Assembly (NCBI RefSeq): GCF_900327775.1
Contig: NZ_OUMZ01000005.1
Location: 558,001-622,000 of the forward strand
From: Roseovarius sp. EL26
GTDB lineage: Bacteria > Pseudomonadota > Alphaproteobacteria > Rhodobacterales > Rhodobacteraceae
Length of the DNA: 64,000 bases
Direction: 5' to 3'
The translations under genes and the position numbers were made by a program. Shown here one piece after another: positions 48,562-58,051 of this stretch. Under the pieces are notes generated by a model that saw only the letters and a program-made list of their open reading frames with translations, did not search any database and was not told the DNA's origin. How positions within the stretch are numbered: position 1 is the first letter of the stretch; every line of letters begins with the position of its first letter.

Positions 48562-49449
48562 TCAATTGCCACTGAACTCACGTAAAGCAGATAGAAATCG
48601 CTCTCGTTCCACAACAACATCGTCTTCCTTGAAGAACTTTTCGTTCAGAAAAATAATATTGTATTGCTTTGGATGGTATTCGCAGTCCTTTAGGAAGGGG
48701 AAAAATCCAAGCTTCGAAAATTGCGGAATTATTTTGTCGATAGTTACTTGCCCCTCAAACAGGCTTTCTTTTTCCACCTCGGCAAACACCATTAAGCATT
48801 CTGGTAGTTTATTTATTGCACCATCCAGAACCATACTTAACGCACCTTCAACATCAATCCAAAGGCTTGGCCGTTCCTTTTTCAGTTCGGGGATTTCATC
48901 ACGTGCGCGTAAATCATCAATGAGATCATCAAAAGTCACACCCTGCACTGTAACGTTTTTAGTGGCATGGTAACTTTTCTTTTTCAGTATGGAATTGGTT
49001 GTTTTCGTGTGTCCCCGTTTTCGATCCATGTCGCCATCACTTAGGATCAATTCAACAGGCCCGGTTTGATCCGTCACTGCAAGGTTTTTGTAGATAGTCC
49101 CGTTTCGTTCCACATTCGCGCGATACTTCTCAAAATTGAAGGGATTAGCCTCTATTGCTATAGCGGTTCGATCTGGACGTCCCCTGCGAAAGAGCCGCGA
49201 GGTCATCGCTCGATGCGCACCTAATTCCAAAAGAACATTACTAGGATATGCAACCAGAATGTTAAAAAAACTTGTAACGAGTTCAGCGTTCGAAAACTCT
49301 TGGAAACTGCGCCCATGTTTTTCAATAAGCGGAAGTTGAAGCTCATTCATGGTTGTTTCAAAATTGCTATACTGTTTCAAATAAACACTCCTAAACCTCT
49401 GAAAGAGTTCACCGGAGTCTTTCGGCTCCGGCTTCACCTTCGCGGCCAT
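48562..49449 (-). CDS. FkbM-family methyltransferase
   Basis: A 295-residue SAM-dependent methyltransferase of the FkbM type. SAM motif I is LLELGAHRAMTSRLF (about residues 72-86), followed by AIAIEANPFNFEKYRANVERNG and the central QGVTFDDLI ... LWIDVEGA pattern with the conserved Asp-x-Glu-Gly. These enzymes methylate sugars or small molecules, often in glycan or secondary-metabolite loci. It lies next to an IS66 remnant and is likely horizontally acquired. Confidence 0.85.
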   Translation of the reverse strand: MAAKVKPEPKDSGELFQRFRSVYLKQYSNFETTMNELQLPLIEKHGRSFQEFSNAELVTSFFNILVAYPSNVLLELGAHRAMTSRLFRRGRPDRTAIAIEANPFNFEKYRANVERNGTIYKNLAVTDQTGPVELILSDGDMDRKRGHTKTTNSILKKKSYHATKNVTVQGVTFDDLIDDLRARDEIPELKKERPSLWIDVEGALSMVLDGAINKLPECLMVFAEVEKESLFEGQVTIDKIIPQFSKLGFFPFLKDCEYHPKQYNIIFLNEKFFKEDDVVVERERFLSALREFSGN

Positions 49450-49566
49450 CGCCGTCCCCGGCTGTTACGCATTTTGGATTGTATGCAATGGTTGTGTGGG
49501 GTCAATGCCAATGCTCTATAAATATCACATTCCCGCCGATAATCACCGCGCTTCAACTTGTAGTAA

Positions 49567-49595
49567 ATGGAGGGCGGAGCAAACCCGCCCTCCAT
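49567..49595 (-). terminator. Terminator downstream of the second sulfatase
   Basis: ATGGAGGGCGG and CCGCCCTCCAT form an 11-bp stem around a seven-base loop, 12 bases beyond the sulfatase stop on the minus strand, followed by TTTACT. Confidence 0.7.
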
Positions 49596-49607
49596 ACTTC
49601 AATTCAA

Positions 49608-51182
49608 CTATTGAGACATGCCGCCTTCAGAAGAAATCTGTTCTTCCACATGCGCTTGATTTGTTACCTGAGACCCGCGTGGCGGGAATTCGGCAAAGGT
49701 GGAAAGATGTTTCTGAACAAGACGTGCTGCCGGCCCAAAGGCCCACATCTTATTACCCATCCAGCGAGTGTACATACCGGACTCGTCTGCAGCTTTTTCA
49801 TATGGATCGCGGCGCAAATTAAACAAGAGTGGCGCGTTCAGTTCATCTTTTGGCCCGGACCACCCATGTGTCTGAACGGTGAAATGCGCTTTCCAGTCGC
49901 CGTAACGCACCGCCTGAAGGTCAGGACCTTCATAATAGATTATTTCCTTGCGGTTGCTTTCACTTTCACCAGTTAGGAAAGACAGCTGGTTATATCCATC
50001 AAGATGTACCTGATAGCCTTCATACCCTTCCAGAAGTCTTTCAGACAAGTTGTCCGGCCCCCCGGCAGCTGCAACCAGTGTCGGCATCCAGTCTAGACCG
50101 TCGAAAACACCATTGTTAACCTGACCGGAGGGGACTTTCCCCGGCCAGCGAATGATCGCTGGGACGCGAAATCCACCTTCCCACGTTGTCCCTTTTTCAC
50201 CGTGGAATGGCGTGGTTCCGCCATCGGGCCAGGTCATGGTTTCCGGGCCGTTATCTGAAGTGAAGACAACAATCGTATTTTCCGAAATGCCTAGCTCCTG
50301 CAGATGAGCCATGACCTTACCTACATTATCGTCAAGCTCTTTCATCACCACATCCTGCAAGCCACGGCCATCTCCAAGCAGGGCTTCGTATTCCGGACTG
50401 AGGTGCGTCCATACATGGGCCCGAGCTGGCGCCATCCAAACGAAAAACGGTGCGTCACCTTCTACGGCACGGTCGATAAAATCGAGTGTGTGTGCTGTTA
50501 CCTCATTATCAAGTGTTTTTTGCCGCTCAGGTGGGGCGGGGCCATCATCGACAATGCGTTGCTTTCCAACCAAACCCCATCTGGGGTCTACTGTTTCGTC
50601 AACTGTGTCGGTTGCATAAGCATGAATAATGTTACGAGGACCAAATACATCTCCAAACGCAGGATCCTTTGGCCAGTCGGGATCGGCCGTATATTCCATT
50701 GCATTCAGATGATAGAGCCATCCCCAGTATTCATCGAAGCCCTTAACCGTCGGTAGGAATTTGTTCATATCCCCGAGGTGATTTTTTCCAAATTGACCGG
50801 TCGTATAGCCAAGTGATTTCAATATGTTGGCCAATGTTGGGTCGTTTTCATTGAGCCCCTTTTTGGGGTCTCCGGGAAGACCAACCGTATGCATGCCGGT
50901 GCGTACAGGAAATTGCCCTGTAATAAAGGCAGACCTTCCCGCCGTGCAACTGGGCTGTGCATAGTAATCGGTCAACCGCATACCTTCAGACGCAAGTTGA
51001 TCTAAATTGGGTGTCTCAATGCTTTTGACACCCTGATGATAGCTCCCCAAACTGGCCCAACCAACGTCATCGGCCATAATTACCAGAATGTTGGGTTGGT
51101 CTGTGTCGGCTGCGACTGGTATAGCCCCGACTGTGACAATGGCTGTTGTTGCCGATACCAGAATGGATCGTAACTTGAGCAT
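49608..51182 (-). CDS. Exported arylsulfatase, second copy
   Basis: A 524-residue type I sulfatase, clearly homologous to the gene at 25773 along its whole length. It has a Sec signal peptide (about 1-25), metal Asp pair D38-D39 (ADDVG), formylglycine motif C79-T-A-G-R83, GKNHLGD and TSDNGPE. It lacks the adjacent HAD phosphatase present at the first copy and is instead paired with a divergent LysR regulator. Formylglycine-generating enzyme is not encoded in the window. Confidence 0.9.
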   Translation of the reverse strand: MLKLRSILVSATTAIVTVGAIPVAADTDQPNILVIMADDVGWASLGSYHQGVKSIETPNLDQLASEGMRLTDYYAQPSCTAGRSAFITGQFPVRTGMHTVGLPGDPKKGLNENDPTLANILKSLGYTTGQFGKNHLGDMNKFLPTVKGFDEYWGWLYHLNAMEYTADPDWPKDPAFGDVFGPRNIIHAYATDTVDETVDPRWGLVGKQRIVDDGPAPPERQKTLDNEVTAHTLDFIDRAVEGDAPFFVWMAPARAHVWTHLSPEYEALLGDGRGLQDVVMKELDDNVGKVMAHLQELGISENTIVVFTSDNGPETMTWPDGGTTPFHGEKGTTWEGGFRVPAIIRWPGKVPSGQVNNGVFDGLDWMPTLVAAAGGPDNLSERLLEGYEGYQVHLDGYNQLSFLTGESESNRKEIIYYEGPDLQAVRYGDWKAHFTVQTHGWSGPKDELNAPLLFNLRRDPYEKAADESGMYTRWMGNKMWAFGPAARLVQKHLSTFAEFPPRGSQVTNQAHVEEQISSEGGMSQ

Positions 51183-51332
51183 GTTAACCTCTTTGAATTG
51201 TTTGCAGTGATGGAACGGAGTGCTTCGACCGCATTTACGGATAGCGGGCGCTACTCACTTGTCGCAATACCGCTTTACTAACATTTCAACTTATGGAACC
51301 TAAGGGCCTAAAATTGAAATCAAGGCTATTTA

Positions 51333-52244
51333 ATGCTGAACGAAAATGCGCTTACGGCCTTCCTCACACTTTCCAAGACCGGTAGCTTTCAACAAGCTGC
51401 CAGCCAAATGGGTGTGTCTAATGCTTCTCTCTCTCGCTATATTGCTCAAGCAGAGGAATATACGAGGTTTCCTCTGTTTCACCGGAACCGGAATAACAGC
51501 AAGTTAACGCGAACGGGTCAGGAGTTCCTACATATAGCAATTGCCTTAAAGGCCGATTTAGACCGTTATACCGCCCAGATTGCCGACTTGCGTGAAACAG
51601 GACCTGGTACGCTTTTGATTGGCTGCGGACCGTTGACAACCAGAACGCTGATTTTACCAGCACTGCAATCCATTAGACGGGAAATCAAGGATTTGCGGTT
51701 CAAGATTTTGGTGAGCGCATACGGCAGACCTCTGGATCATCTTCAAAGCGGTCAATTTGATGTCTTTGTCGGGGATTTAACGTACACTCCGAATGCAGAC
51801 GGTATTGAAATCATGGTTATGGAAAAACAGCCTGTGGTTTTCGCTGCACATGCGACGCATGAAATTCATCGCCTCGGGTCATGTTCTCTCAAGGACGTTT
51901 TTAACTACCCATTTGCATCTCCGCATCTTCACAAACATTGGAAAACAACGCTGATCAAAGCTTTGGGCGACGACGCAAGCGCTGTCGAAAAGGTGAAGGA
52001 TTTGCCACAGATTGAGAGCGACGATTATGGGTTGTTGACCGAATTATTGTCAAAGCCTGATTTCATTGTCGGTGGTATGCGCACCACGTTCACAGAGCAC
52101 TTTGATTTGAAGGCTGCCAAAGAAATTCCTATCGTTTCGCCCATCTCTTGGAACATCTGTGCTGCCCGTAAGACAAATAACAGCTCTGCCGCTCTAGAAT
52201 TATTTTGGGACACGTTAATTGAATTGAACACGAGCTTTGAGTGA
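51333..52244 (+). CDS. LysR-family regulator divergent from the sulfatase
   Basis: A 303-residue LysR protein with HTH (about 1-60: ALTAFLTLSKTGSFQQAASQMGVSNASLSRYIAQAEE) and a substrate-binding-type effector domain (about 90-300). It is divergent from the sulfatase at 49608, so regulation of that gene is likely. AT-richer codon use than the neighbouring core genes fits an acquired region. Confidence 0.82.
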   Translation: MLNENALTAFLTLSKTGSFQQAASQMGVSNASLSRYIAQAEEYTRFPLFHRNRNNSKLTRTGQEFLHIAIALKADLDRYTAQIADLRETGPGTLLIGCGPLTTRTLILPALQSIRREIKDLRFKILVSAYGRPLDHLQSGQFDVFVGDLTYTPNADGIEIMVMEKQPVVFAAHATHEIHRLGSCSLKDVFNYPFASPHLHKHWKTTLIKALGDDASAVEKVKDLPQIESDDYGLLTELLSKPDFIVGGMRTTFTEHFDLKAAKEIPIVSPISWNICAARKTNNSSAALELFWDTLIELNTSFE

Positions 52245-52495
52245 AGCTGTGTTGCCGAAATTTCGTTCCGCTCTGAATTCATCCGATGAAATAGCAATTG
52301 ATGTGTTGTTTGAATGGCAACAGTAGAAAGCGGATGATCACTGTTTGCTCACTTAACGTGTGGCATGGGATTTCTTCTGCGAAGGCAATGGCAGCTAAAG
52401 CACCTCAAATAGAATCGTCACACGAAGATGTGTGACGTTTTTCAAGAACAAGTCCCTGATTTTAGGTATTTTATTTATTTTTAGGGAGTTGTATC

Positions 52496-52581
52496 TGGTG
52501 CGGTCGAGAAGACTCGAACTTCCACGGGTGTTACCCCACAGCGACCTCAACGCTGCGCGTCTACCATTCCGCCACGACCGC
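52496..52581 (-). tRNA. tRNA-Leu (anticodon GAG)
   Basis: A complete type II cloverleaf on the minus strand. Acceptor stem GCGGTCG/CGACCGC, anticodon arm CAGCG-TTGAGGT-CGCTG (anticodon GAG), a long variable arm, T arm GTTCGAGTC and encoded CCA (complement of TGG at 52496-52498). Confidence 0.93.
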
Positions 52582-52810
52582 ACGTGATCAGATGTCAGGC
52601 TCTATACGCAATCGTTTCACGCTTGTGAAGTGCAAAATGTGTTTATGGGCTGGGCGTGAATTTCGACTTGTTATGCAGGGGGGATAGGTGGTCTTTATGT
52701 GAGAGTGTGGAATGGGTTGCGTCGCTAATGGCATCGCTGTGCGTTGGCTTTCCCAGAGCGAAAAAACGGTTTAGAAGCCTGTCGCAGGTGCTGTCAAACG
52801 GAGCAATGAA

Positions 52811-53461
52811 ATGGTTGAGTGGATCACCTCCAGTGGGTTGACGGATTATGACGAGGCCGTTGCATTCATGGAGGCACGCGTTGCTGCCATTTCTGCGGGT
52901 GAGGCCGCTGAGGCGATCTGGCTGGTGGAGCATCCCCCGCTCTATACGGCGGGGACTTCGGCTGACCCGATAGACTTAACCGATCCTGACCGGTTCCCGG
53001 TTTATGAAAGTAAACGAGGTGGGCAATACACCTATCACGGCCCCGGTCAGCGGGTGATTTACGTGATGCTGGATGTCGGTGCACGAGGGAAGGATGTGCG
53101 TCAATTCGTGCGCCAGCTTGAGCAATGGGTGATTGAAACTCTGGATGAGTTTAATATCACAGGGGAAATCCGCGCCGGGCGTGTCGGTGTCTGGGTGGTG
53201 CGTGATGATAAACCGCTGACCGTCATTGGGCATAGGCCCGAAGATAAGATTGCTGCCATTGGCATTCGTTTGCGCAAATGGGTCAGCTTTCATGGTATTT
53301 CTATTAATGTTGAGCCAGAGTTAACGCACTTCAGTGGCATTGTACCTTGCGGCATTACTGAACATGGGGTGACCAGCCTAGTTGATCTGGGATTGCCCGT
53401 AACCATGGCAGATCTGGATGTGGCATTGCAGCGCCGTTTCGATGAGGTGTTCGGCAGTTAG
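52811..53461 (+). CDS. lipB: Octanoyltransferase (lipoyl synthesis)
   Basis: A 216-residue enzyme that transfers octanoyl groups from acyl carrier protein to lipoyl domains. Signature motifs are [25 protein letters not shown] and the active-site region with the conserved Lys (IGIRLRKW) and Cys ([13 protein letters not shown]). All are intact. CGGAG lies upstream of the ATG. Confidence 0.93.
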   Translation: MVEWITSSGLTDYDEAVAFMEARVAAISAGEAAEAIWLVEHPPLYTAGTSADPIDLTDPDRFPVYESKRGGQYTYHGPGQRVIYVMLDVGARGKDVRQFVRQLEQWVIETLDEFNITGEIRAGRVGVWVVRDDKPLTVIGHRPEDKIAAIGIRLRKWVSFHGISINVEPELTHFSGIVPCGITEHGVTSLVDLGLPVTMADLDVALQRRFDEVFGS

Positions 53462-53495
53462 TGGATGTCCGGAGCAGATGCGGCGTGCCAGAATG

Positions 53496-54143
53496 TCATG
53501 CCAACAGCATTCTGAGCCCCTGCGTGACGTCCGAGCGTACGGCCAGCCGTAGACTCGGTTCATCACCGGCCTTGAGGGCACTGATAATCATAAGATGGTG
53601 TTGTGGTGGGGGCCTGCGTTTTAATCGTCCATACAGGGCACGCATGGTCGGACCCAGTTGGAGCCAGACCGTTTCGGCCATAGCCAGCATCGCCGGAGCC
53701 TGTGCACGCAGATAAAGCGTGCGGTGAAATTCGAGATTATGCCGGATATAGTTCACAGCATCCCGGCGTATTATATCCTCGTTCACACGGGCATTGATGC
53801 TTTGTAGGCGTTCGATCAGGGCGATATGCGCGCGGGGCAGGGCGCGGCTGGCCAGTTCCACTTCGATCAGGGAGCGCAGGGCGGCCAGTTCCTCGATCCG
53901 TTCATTGTTCAGCTCTGGTGTGGTGACGCGGCCTGAGCTGGAGACATTCAGCGCCCCTTCGGCGGCCAGTTTGCGCACGGCTTCTCTGGCTGGGGTCATC
54001 GAGACCCCAAATTCGGCACCGACCCCGCGGATTGTCATGGCTTTGCCCGGTGCAATTTCACCATGCATGATTCTCATGCGGAGTCCGCGATAAACACGGT
54101 CATGTGCTGGGGGGGTAGGGTCCTGGCGAGTGCTAAGCAACAT
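53496..54143 (-). CDS. GntR-family regulator, FCD type
   Basis: A 215-residue GntR regulator with the N-terminal winged helix (YRGLRMRIMHGEIAPGKAMTIRGVGAEFGVSMTPAREAVRKLAAEGAL) and a C-terminal FCD domain (EFHRTLYLRA with metal/ligand His). The start at 54143 gives the standard GntR N terminus; an upstream in-frame extension to 54242 would be 33 residues of unusual composition and overlap the YgjP gene. A perfect TGTGATCACA palindrome lies nine bases upstream of this start, suggesting autoregulation. It is related to the GntR gene at 204. Confidence 0.83.
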   Translation of the reverse strand: MLLSTRQDPTPPAHDRVYRGLRMRIMHGEIAPGKAMTIRGVGAEFGVSMTPAREAVRKLAAEGALNVSSSGRVTTPELNNERIEELAALRSLIEVELASRALPRAHIALIERLQSINARVNEDIIRRDAVNYIRHNLEFHRTLYLRAQAPAMLAMAETVWLQLGPTMRALYGRLKRRPPPQHHLMIISALKAGDEPSLRLAVRSDVTQGLRMLLA

Positions 54144-54151
54144 GGTGTATT

Positions 54152-54161
54152 TGTGATCACA
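54152..54161. promoter_or_regulatory. TGTGATCACA palindrome, candidate autoregulatory site
   Basis: A perfect 10-bp palindrome sharing the TGATCA core of the sites at 101-112 and 918-929. It lies in the short gap between the GntR and YgjP genes, next to the GntR start. Confidence 0.4.
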
Positions 54162-54174
54162 TTTTGGCGCGACG

Positions 54175-54867
54175 TCAATCGCCGAACTGATACAAATGCA
54201 GGCCTGATCCGTTTTCGCGTAGCCAGCGTCTTGGGGTTTCATAGTCAGGATATAGGTTGTGCACTTCTGACCAGAATGCAGGGCTGTGGTTCATTTCTTT
54301 CAGATGCGCGACTTCATGGGCTGCTACGTAGTTCAGCACCTCTGGAGGGGCCATGTAGAGCCGCCAGGAATACATCAACCCTTTAGAGGATGAGCACGAG
54401 CCCCAGCGAGAGCGGGTGTCGCGAATGCTGATCCGGGCATAGCTGCGGTCTAACTGCTGTGCGTAATGGTCTGATGCTGCTACCAGACGGTCGCGGGCAC
54501 GGGTTTTGAGCCATGCTTTGACTTTTGTGCCCACTGTGGCGTCGGGACCGGGGACAAGCAGCTGATTTTCGTACAATGCGATACGTCGCCCTTGTACAGG
54601 CGTGATTCGCACCAGTTGACCTTCGATCGGAATGTCGCAGCCAATCCTGATCTGAACAGCATCTGGGCGTACCAGTAACTGATCGCGAATCCAGCCTTCT
54701 TTCTGCTGAGCAAATTTCAGGCCTTCGCGTTCAGACACGCCACGGGGGACTGTCAGGGTCACACGACCGTCCAATCCAGAGATCCGCAGTGAAATCCGGC
54801 GCGCTTTTGCTGATTTGCGCAGTGTTATATCAACATTGGGCTTGCCCCAAAGCACGTGTTGGCTCAT
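54175..54867 (-). CDS. YgjP-type M48-like metallopeptidase
   Basis: A 230-residue protein of the DUF45/YgjP group of predicted zinc metallopeptidases. The HExxH motif is in AAHEVAHLKEMNHSPAFW, with further conserved residues DTRSRWGSCSSSKGLMYSW; the latter is the strongest family signature. Function is poorly defined (SprT-like proteolysis is suggested for the group). It lies upstream of the GntR gene. Confidence 0.85.
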   Translation of the reverse strand: MSQHVLWGKPNVDITLRKSAKARRISLRISGLDGRVTLTVPRGVSEREGLKFAQQKEGWIRDQLLVRPDAVQIRIGCDIPIEGQLVRITPVQGRRIALYENQLLVPGPDATVGTKVKAWLKTRARDRLVAASDHYAQQLDRSYARISIRDTRSRWGSCSSSKGLMYSWRLYMAPPEVLNYVAAHEVAHLKEMNHSPAFWSEVHNLYPDYETPRRWLRENGSGLHLYQFGD

Positions 54868-54978
54868 ACGGCCTCCTGAATACCGTTGTCTGCGGCCTTA
54901 AAGCCTTTGACACCTCGCCACAGTTATGGCAGGTGGCGCAGATTGTCGACAAGACTAGAGAATTTGAAAGGGATATCC

Positions 54979-55305
54979 ATGCCCAATGAAGAATGGGGTG
55001 TAAAACGCATCTGCCCAACAACAGGCAAGCGTTTTTATGACCTGAACAAGAACCCGATCGTCAGCCCCTACAGTGGCGAGGTCGTTGAGACTGGGAACAA
55101 CAAAAACCGGTCGATCATTGCGGACGCTGAAGACAGCGAAACACAAAAGCTTAAAGCTGCCAATATGGAGGGCGAGGCCGATGTGTTGGACGATGATGAT
55201 GACGTTGATGTTGATCTGGGCGATGATGTTCTGGATGACGATGATGACGAAAACGTCTCACTGGACGAGATCGCCGACGTCGCACAGGAAGACGACGATA
55301 ATTAA
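54979..55305 (+). CDS. FYDLN-acid domain protein (TIGR02300 type)
   Basis: A 108-residue protein whose N-terminal half carries the hallmark GKRFYDLNKNPIVSPYSGE and a small CPTTGK zinc-ribbon-like start, and whose C-terminal half is extremely acidic (long Asp/Glu runs). This is a conserved alphaproteobacterial family of unknown function. The ATG at 54979 gives the standard N terminus MPNEEWGVKR. Confidence 0.9.
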   Translation: MPNEEWGVKRICPTTGKRFYDLNKNPIVSPYSGEVVETGNNKNRSIIADAEDSETQKLKAANMEGEADVLDDDDDVDVDLGDDVLDDDDDENVSLDEIADVAQEDDDN

Positions 55306-55314
55306 CCTGCAAAA

Positions 55315-55339
55315 GGCAGGATTTGCACTTGATCCTGCC
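55315..55339 (+). terminator. Weak hairpin after the FYDLN gene
   Basis: GGCAGGAT and ATCCTGCC form an eight-bp stem around a nine-base loop, followed by GCCGCTTT. The T-run is short, so termination is only plausible. Confidence 0.4.
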
Positions 55340-55389
55340 TGCCGCTTTGCCTAAATAGCGGCGCACAGGCGATACCGCCTGTATGGTTT

Positions 55390-55465
<76 letters not shown>

Positions 55466-55682
55466 AACCCTTACTATAAATATCCACATAGTTTGACCTC
55501 TGTGGGCAGCACTTTGACCCTTATGGCCACATAGATTGTCTTTTGCTGACAGTATCGCTGACCCTATGGGGTGAATCAGCCATTCGTGATCTGCGCGGCG
55601 AAAGAGGAAAAAGAGCCCAGATTCACCGATGCTGCGGCGGCCATGAATGGCGGCTTTGCCAACCCGAGCGTGTCGATTTGGC

Positions 55683-56609
55683 CTACTGCGTGGCTGCATC
55701 TTCATTATCGTTGCCCTCTGCTTCGGCGAGCAGCCAATCACGGAAACTAGCGATCTTTGGCTCGTTTTGCCTGTCGAACGGGGAAAGCAGAAAATAGGCG
55801 AACACCAACGGAGTGCTGAGGTCTGCGCTGAATGGCCGGACCAGTCGACCGGATGCAAGATGGTCTGCCGCCATACGATCTCCGACAAGCGCGACACCTT
55901 CGCTGTCCAAGGCGGCCCGCACCGCCATTTCTTCTTTGGTGAAGCGTGGTCCCTTGAATGGATCAACATCAACTGCACCGGCAGCGAGAAGCCACGTGCG
56001 CCAACTTCCTTCTGCTTCCTTCCATTCGACATGCAGGAGTGTGTGGTTAACAAGATCTTCGGGGACCTGAAGCGTCGGGCCATTCAACAAAAGATAGGGA
56101 CTGCACACTGGCGTTGCGCGCATCGCAAAGAGTCGGTGGCTTTGCGCGCCAGAATATCCACCTGGGCCATACCTTATTGCAACGTCGGCTTCACCATTTG
56201 AAATGTCGACCAGCCTGTCAGTCCCGTCGATGCGCACCTCAATCTCCGGGTGCTTCCTTCGAAACCTGTCCAGACGGGGCACGAGCCAAAGCGAGCCAAA
56301 CCCCGGGCTGACGCTGACGGTCAGCAGGTTTTCACCCTTCCTAGCTTGCATTCTGGCCGCGCCGTCTGCGAGCCGATCAAAGCCTTCGGTCAGGAGGGGG
56401 AGCGCAGCTTCCCCAGCCTCGGTAAGTCGCAAGGCGCGTGTAAGGCGATGGAATAACGGCGCTCCTAGCCAGTCTTCAAGTGCCTTGATCTGATGACTGA
56501 TGGCACCTGGCGTGACGCCAAGTTCGGCAGCGGCATGCGCAAAGCTAAGGTGCCGAGCGGCGGCTTCAAAGGCACGGAGGGCACGTAGAGGAGGGAGGGA
56601 TCGGCGCAT
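55683..56609 (-). CDS. LysR-family transcriptional regulator (GcvA-like)
   Basis: A 308-residue LysR regulator. HTH is about 5-63 (PPLRALRAFEAAARHLSFAHAAAELGVTPGAISHQIKALEDWLGAPLF) and the effector domain about 92-300. It diverges from the EamA transporter at 56743, which is its likely target. Effector is unknown. Confidence 0.86.
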   Translation of the reverse strand: MRRSLPPLRALRAFEAAARHLSFAHAAAELGVTPGAISHQIKALEDWLGAPLFHRLTRALRLTEAGEAALPLLTEGFDRLADGAARMQARKGENLLTVSVSPGFGSLWLVPRLDRFRRKHPEIEVRIDGTDRLVDISNGEADVAIRYGPGGYSGAQSHRLFAMRATPVCSPYLLLNGPTLQVPEDLVNHTLLHVEWKEAEGSWRTWLLAAGAVDVDPFKGPRFTKEEMAVRAALDSEGVALVGDRMAADHLASGRLVRPFSADLSTPLVFAYFLLSPFDRQNEPKIASFRDWLLAEAEGNDNEDAATQ

Positions 56610-56742
56610 ATCATAGATTAGAAAATCTCATGCCTAATGTGAAATCTTTTCTTTTGTAGGTGAGTCTGAAGATCAGTATTTCTCACATGCTGCAACGAGG
56701 GCCGCATGGTCTCACCCTTTCAATGAAAAGAGAGAAATCCGC

Positions 56743-57603
56743 ATGACGACCCATTCACAAGCGCGTTCCGCACATGCGGTCGGTGTCCTTTTCCTTGTCG
56801 CATCTGCAATCGCCTTTAGCTCGACCGGGATTTTTACGAAAGGCGTGGAAGCAGCTGCATGGGCCGTGATTTTCTGGCGGGGCGTTTTTGCGTCCATCTC
56901 AACAACTGCATACGCTGCCTCACGGGGCAAGCTCAAAGAAGAGTTCCTCGGCATGAGATGGTCTGGCTTGGCTGTTGGCGCGGTCGGCGCGGCAGGGACA
57001 GCCGCGTTGATTCCGGCCTTCAAGCTGACGGACATTGCAAACGTCGCACTGATCTACGCGTCGGCACCGTTCCTGGCCGCTCTGCTCGCGTGGCTGGCGA
57101 TTGGAGAGCGGGTCTCAAAACGCACTGCTTTAGGTGCAGCTGGGGCGCTTGCTGGTGTCCTGATCATTGTCGCGGGATCGGTCGGCAGCGTGAACCTGAT
57201 CGGCGACGGGCTTGCCCTTCTCATGACGCTGGTGATGGCCACCATCATGGTGATCTACCGCGCCCGGCCAGAGACGCCCAGCGCTGGCCCATCTGTCCTG
57301 CAATCGTTGTTTCTATTTCCCTTTGCTCTGACCTTCGGCGCGCCATTTGAAACAGCCCCATTTGAGATCGCGATCCTTGCTGCATTTGGCGTGATGCACG
57401 CGATTGCGTCAGTCACGCTGGCGGAGGGCGCAAAACGCGTACCTTCTGGACAGACCGCGCTGATTGGGGCATTGGAAACCCCGCTTGCGCCACTCCTCGC
57501 GTTCCTGATCCTGACAGAGATACCATCAACACCGACGCTTTTCGGGGGGCTGGTTGTCTTCACGGCTGTCCTCATCTCACTTTGGGAGAAGCCTGCTCGG
57601 TAG
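56743..57603 (+). CDS. EamA-family (DMT) transporter
   Basis: A 286-residue inner-membrane protein with about ten hydrophobic helices in two EamA repeats. The first repeat starts FLVASAIAFSSTGIFTKGVEAAAWAVIFWRGVF; the second ends TALIGALETPLAPLLAFLILTEIP. It is divergent from the LysR gene, the usual organisation for regulated exporters. Substrate is unknown. Confidence 0.85.
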   Translation: MTTHSQARSAHAVGVLFLVASAIAFSSTGIFTKGVEAAAWAVIFWRGVFASISTTAYAASRGKLKEEFLGMRWSGLAVGAVGAAGTAALIPAFKLTDIANVALIYASAPFLAALLAWLAIGERVSKRTALGAAGALAGVLIIVAGSVGSVNLIGDGLALLMTLVMATIMVIYRARPETPSAGPSVLQSLFLFPFALTFGAPFETAPFEIAILAAFGVMHAIASVTLAEGAKRVPSGQTALIGALETPLAPLLAFLILTEIPSTPTLFGGLVVFTAVLISLWEKPAR

Positions 57604-58051
57604 ACAAAGGGAAGCCGTCATTCGTTTTCATATTGGGATTGGCGGGAAAGTCCCGCCCTGTGTCCCTTCGATAGTGCCTCCTTGAACGGCTGGTTTCGGT
57701 GAGATCTGCGCCTCTGAGGCAAACTACCTGTCAAGAAAGGTCAAACAGGTGCTTCATTCAGATTTCGGGTGACGAAAAAGCAATGGGTTAGCAGATGCCC
57801 AGGGTCAAACTATCTGTCACTCCAGACTTACAGTTCAACGTGATAGGTAACATTAGAGCAATGTGACACACAGGTGTGACACAAAATGTAACTGCATGCG
57901 TATCTCTCGCGGTCAAGACATGGCATTTACTACTTCCGTTGGTCACTACGATGCCTGAATTATCTTTACGTCTTCTCAAAGCCATGGCGGGAACATATAT
58001 GACGCGATCAATATGATTTGAGTAGTCCAGACAAACTTCTATATTGGTAGC
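57604..58051. other. Intergenic region with a hairpin and a tandem 9-mer
   Basis: No gene is supported. GGCGGGA-AAG-TCCCGCC (57641-57657) is a short hairpin downstream of the transporter gene. TGTGACACA occurs twice at 57862-57870 and 57875-57883 with a 13-base period. The purpose of the repeat is not clear; it may be a regulator site for the SRAP gene. Confidence 0.4.

Noticed and set aside
55466..55682. Possible integrated element after tRNA-Ala
   Set aside because: No integrase, no repeat of the tRNA 3' end and no coding region were found; it appears to be ordinary intergenic sequence.
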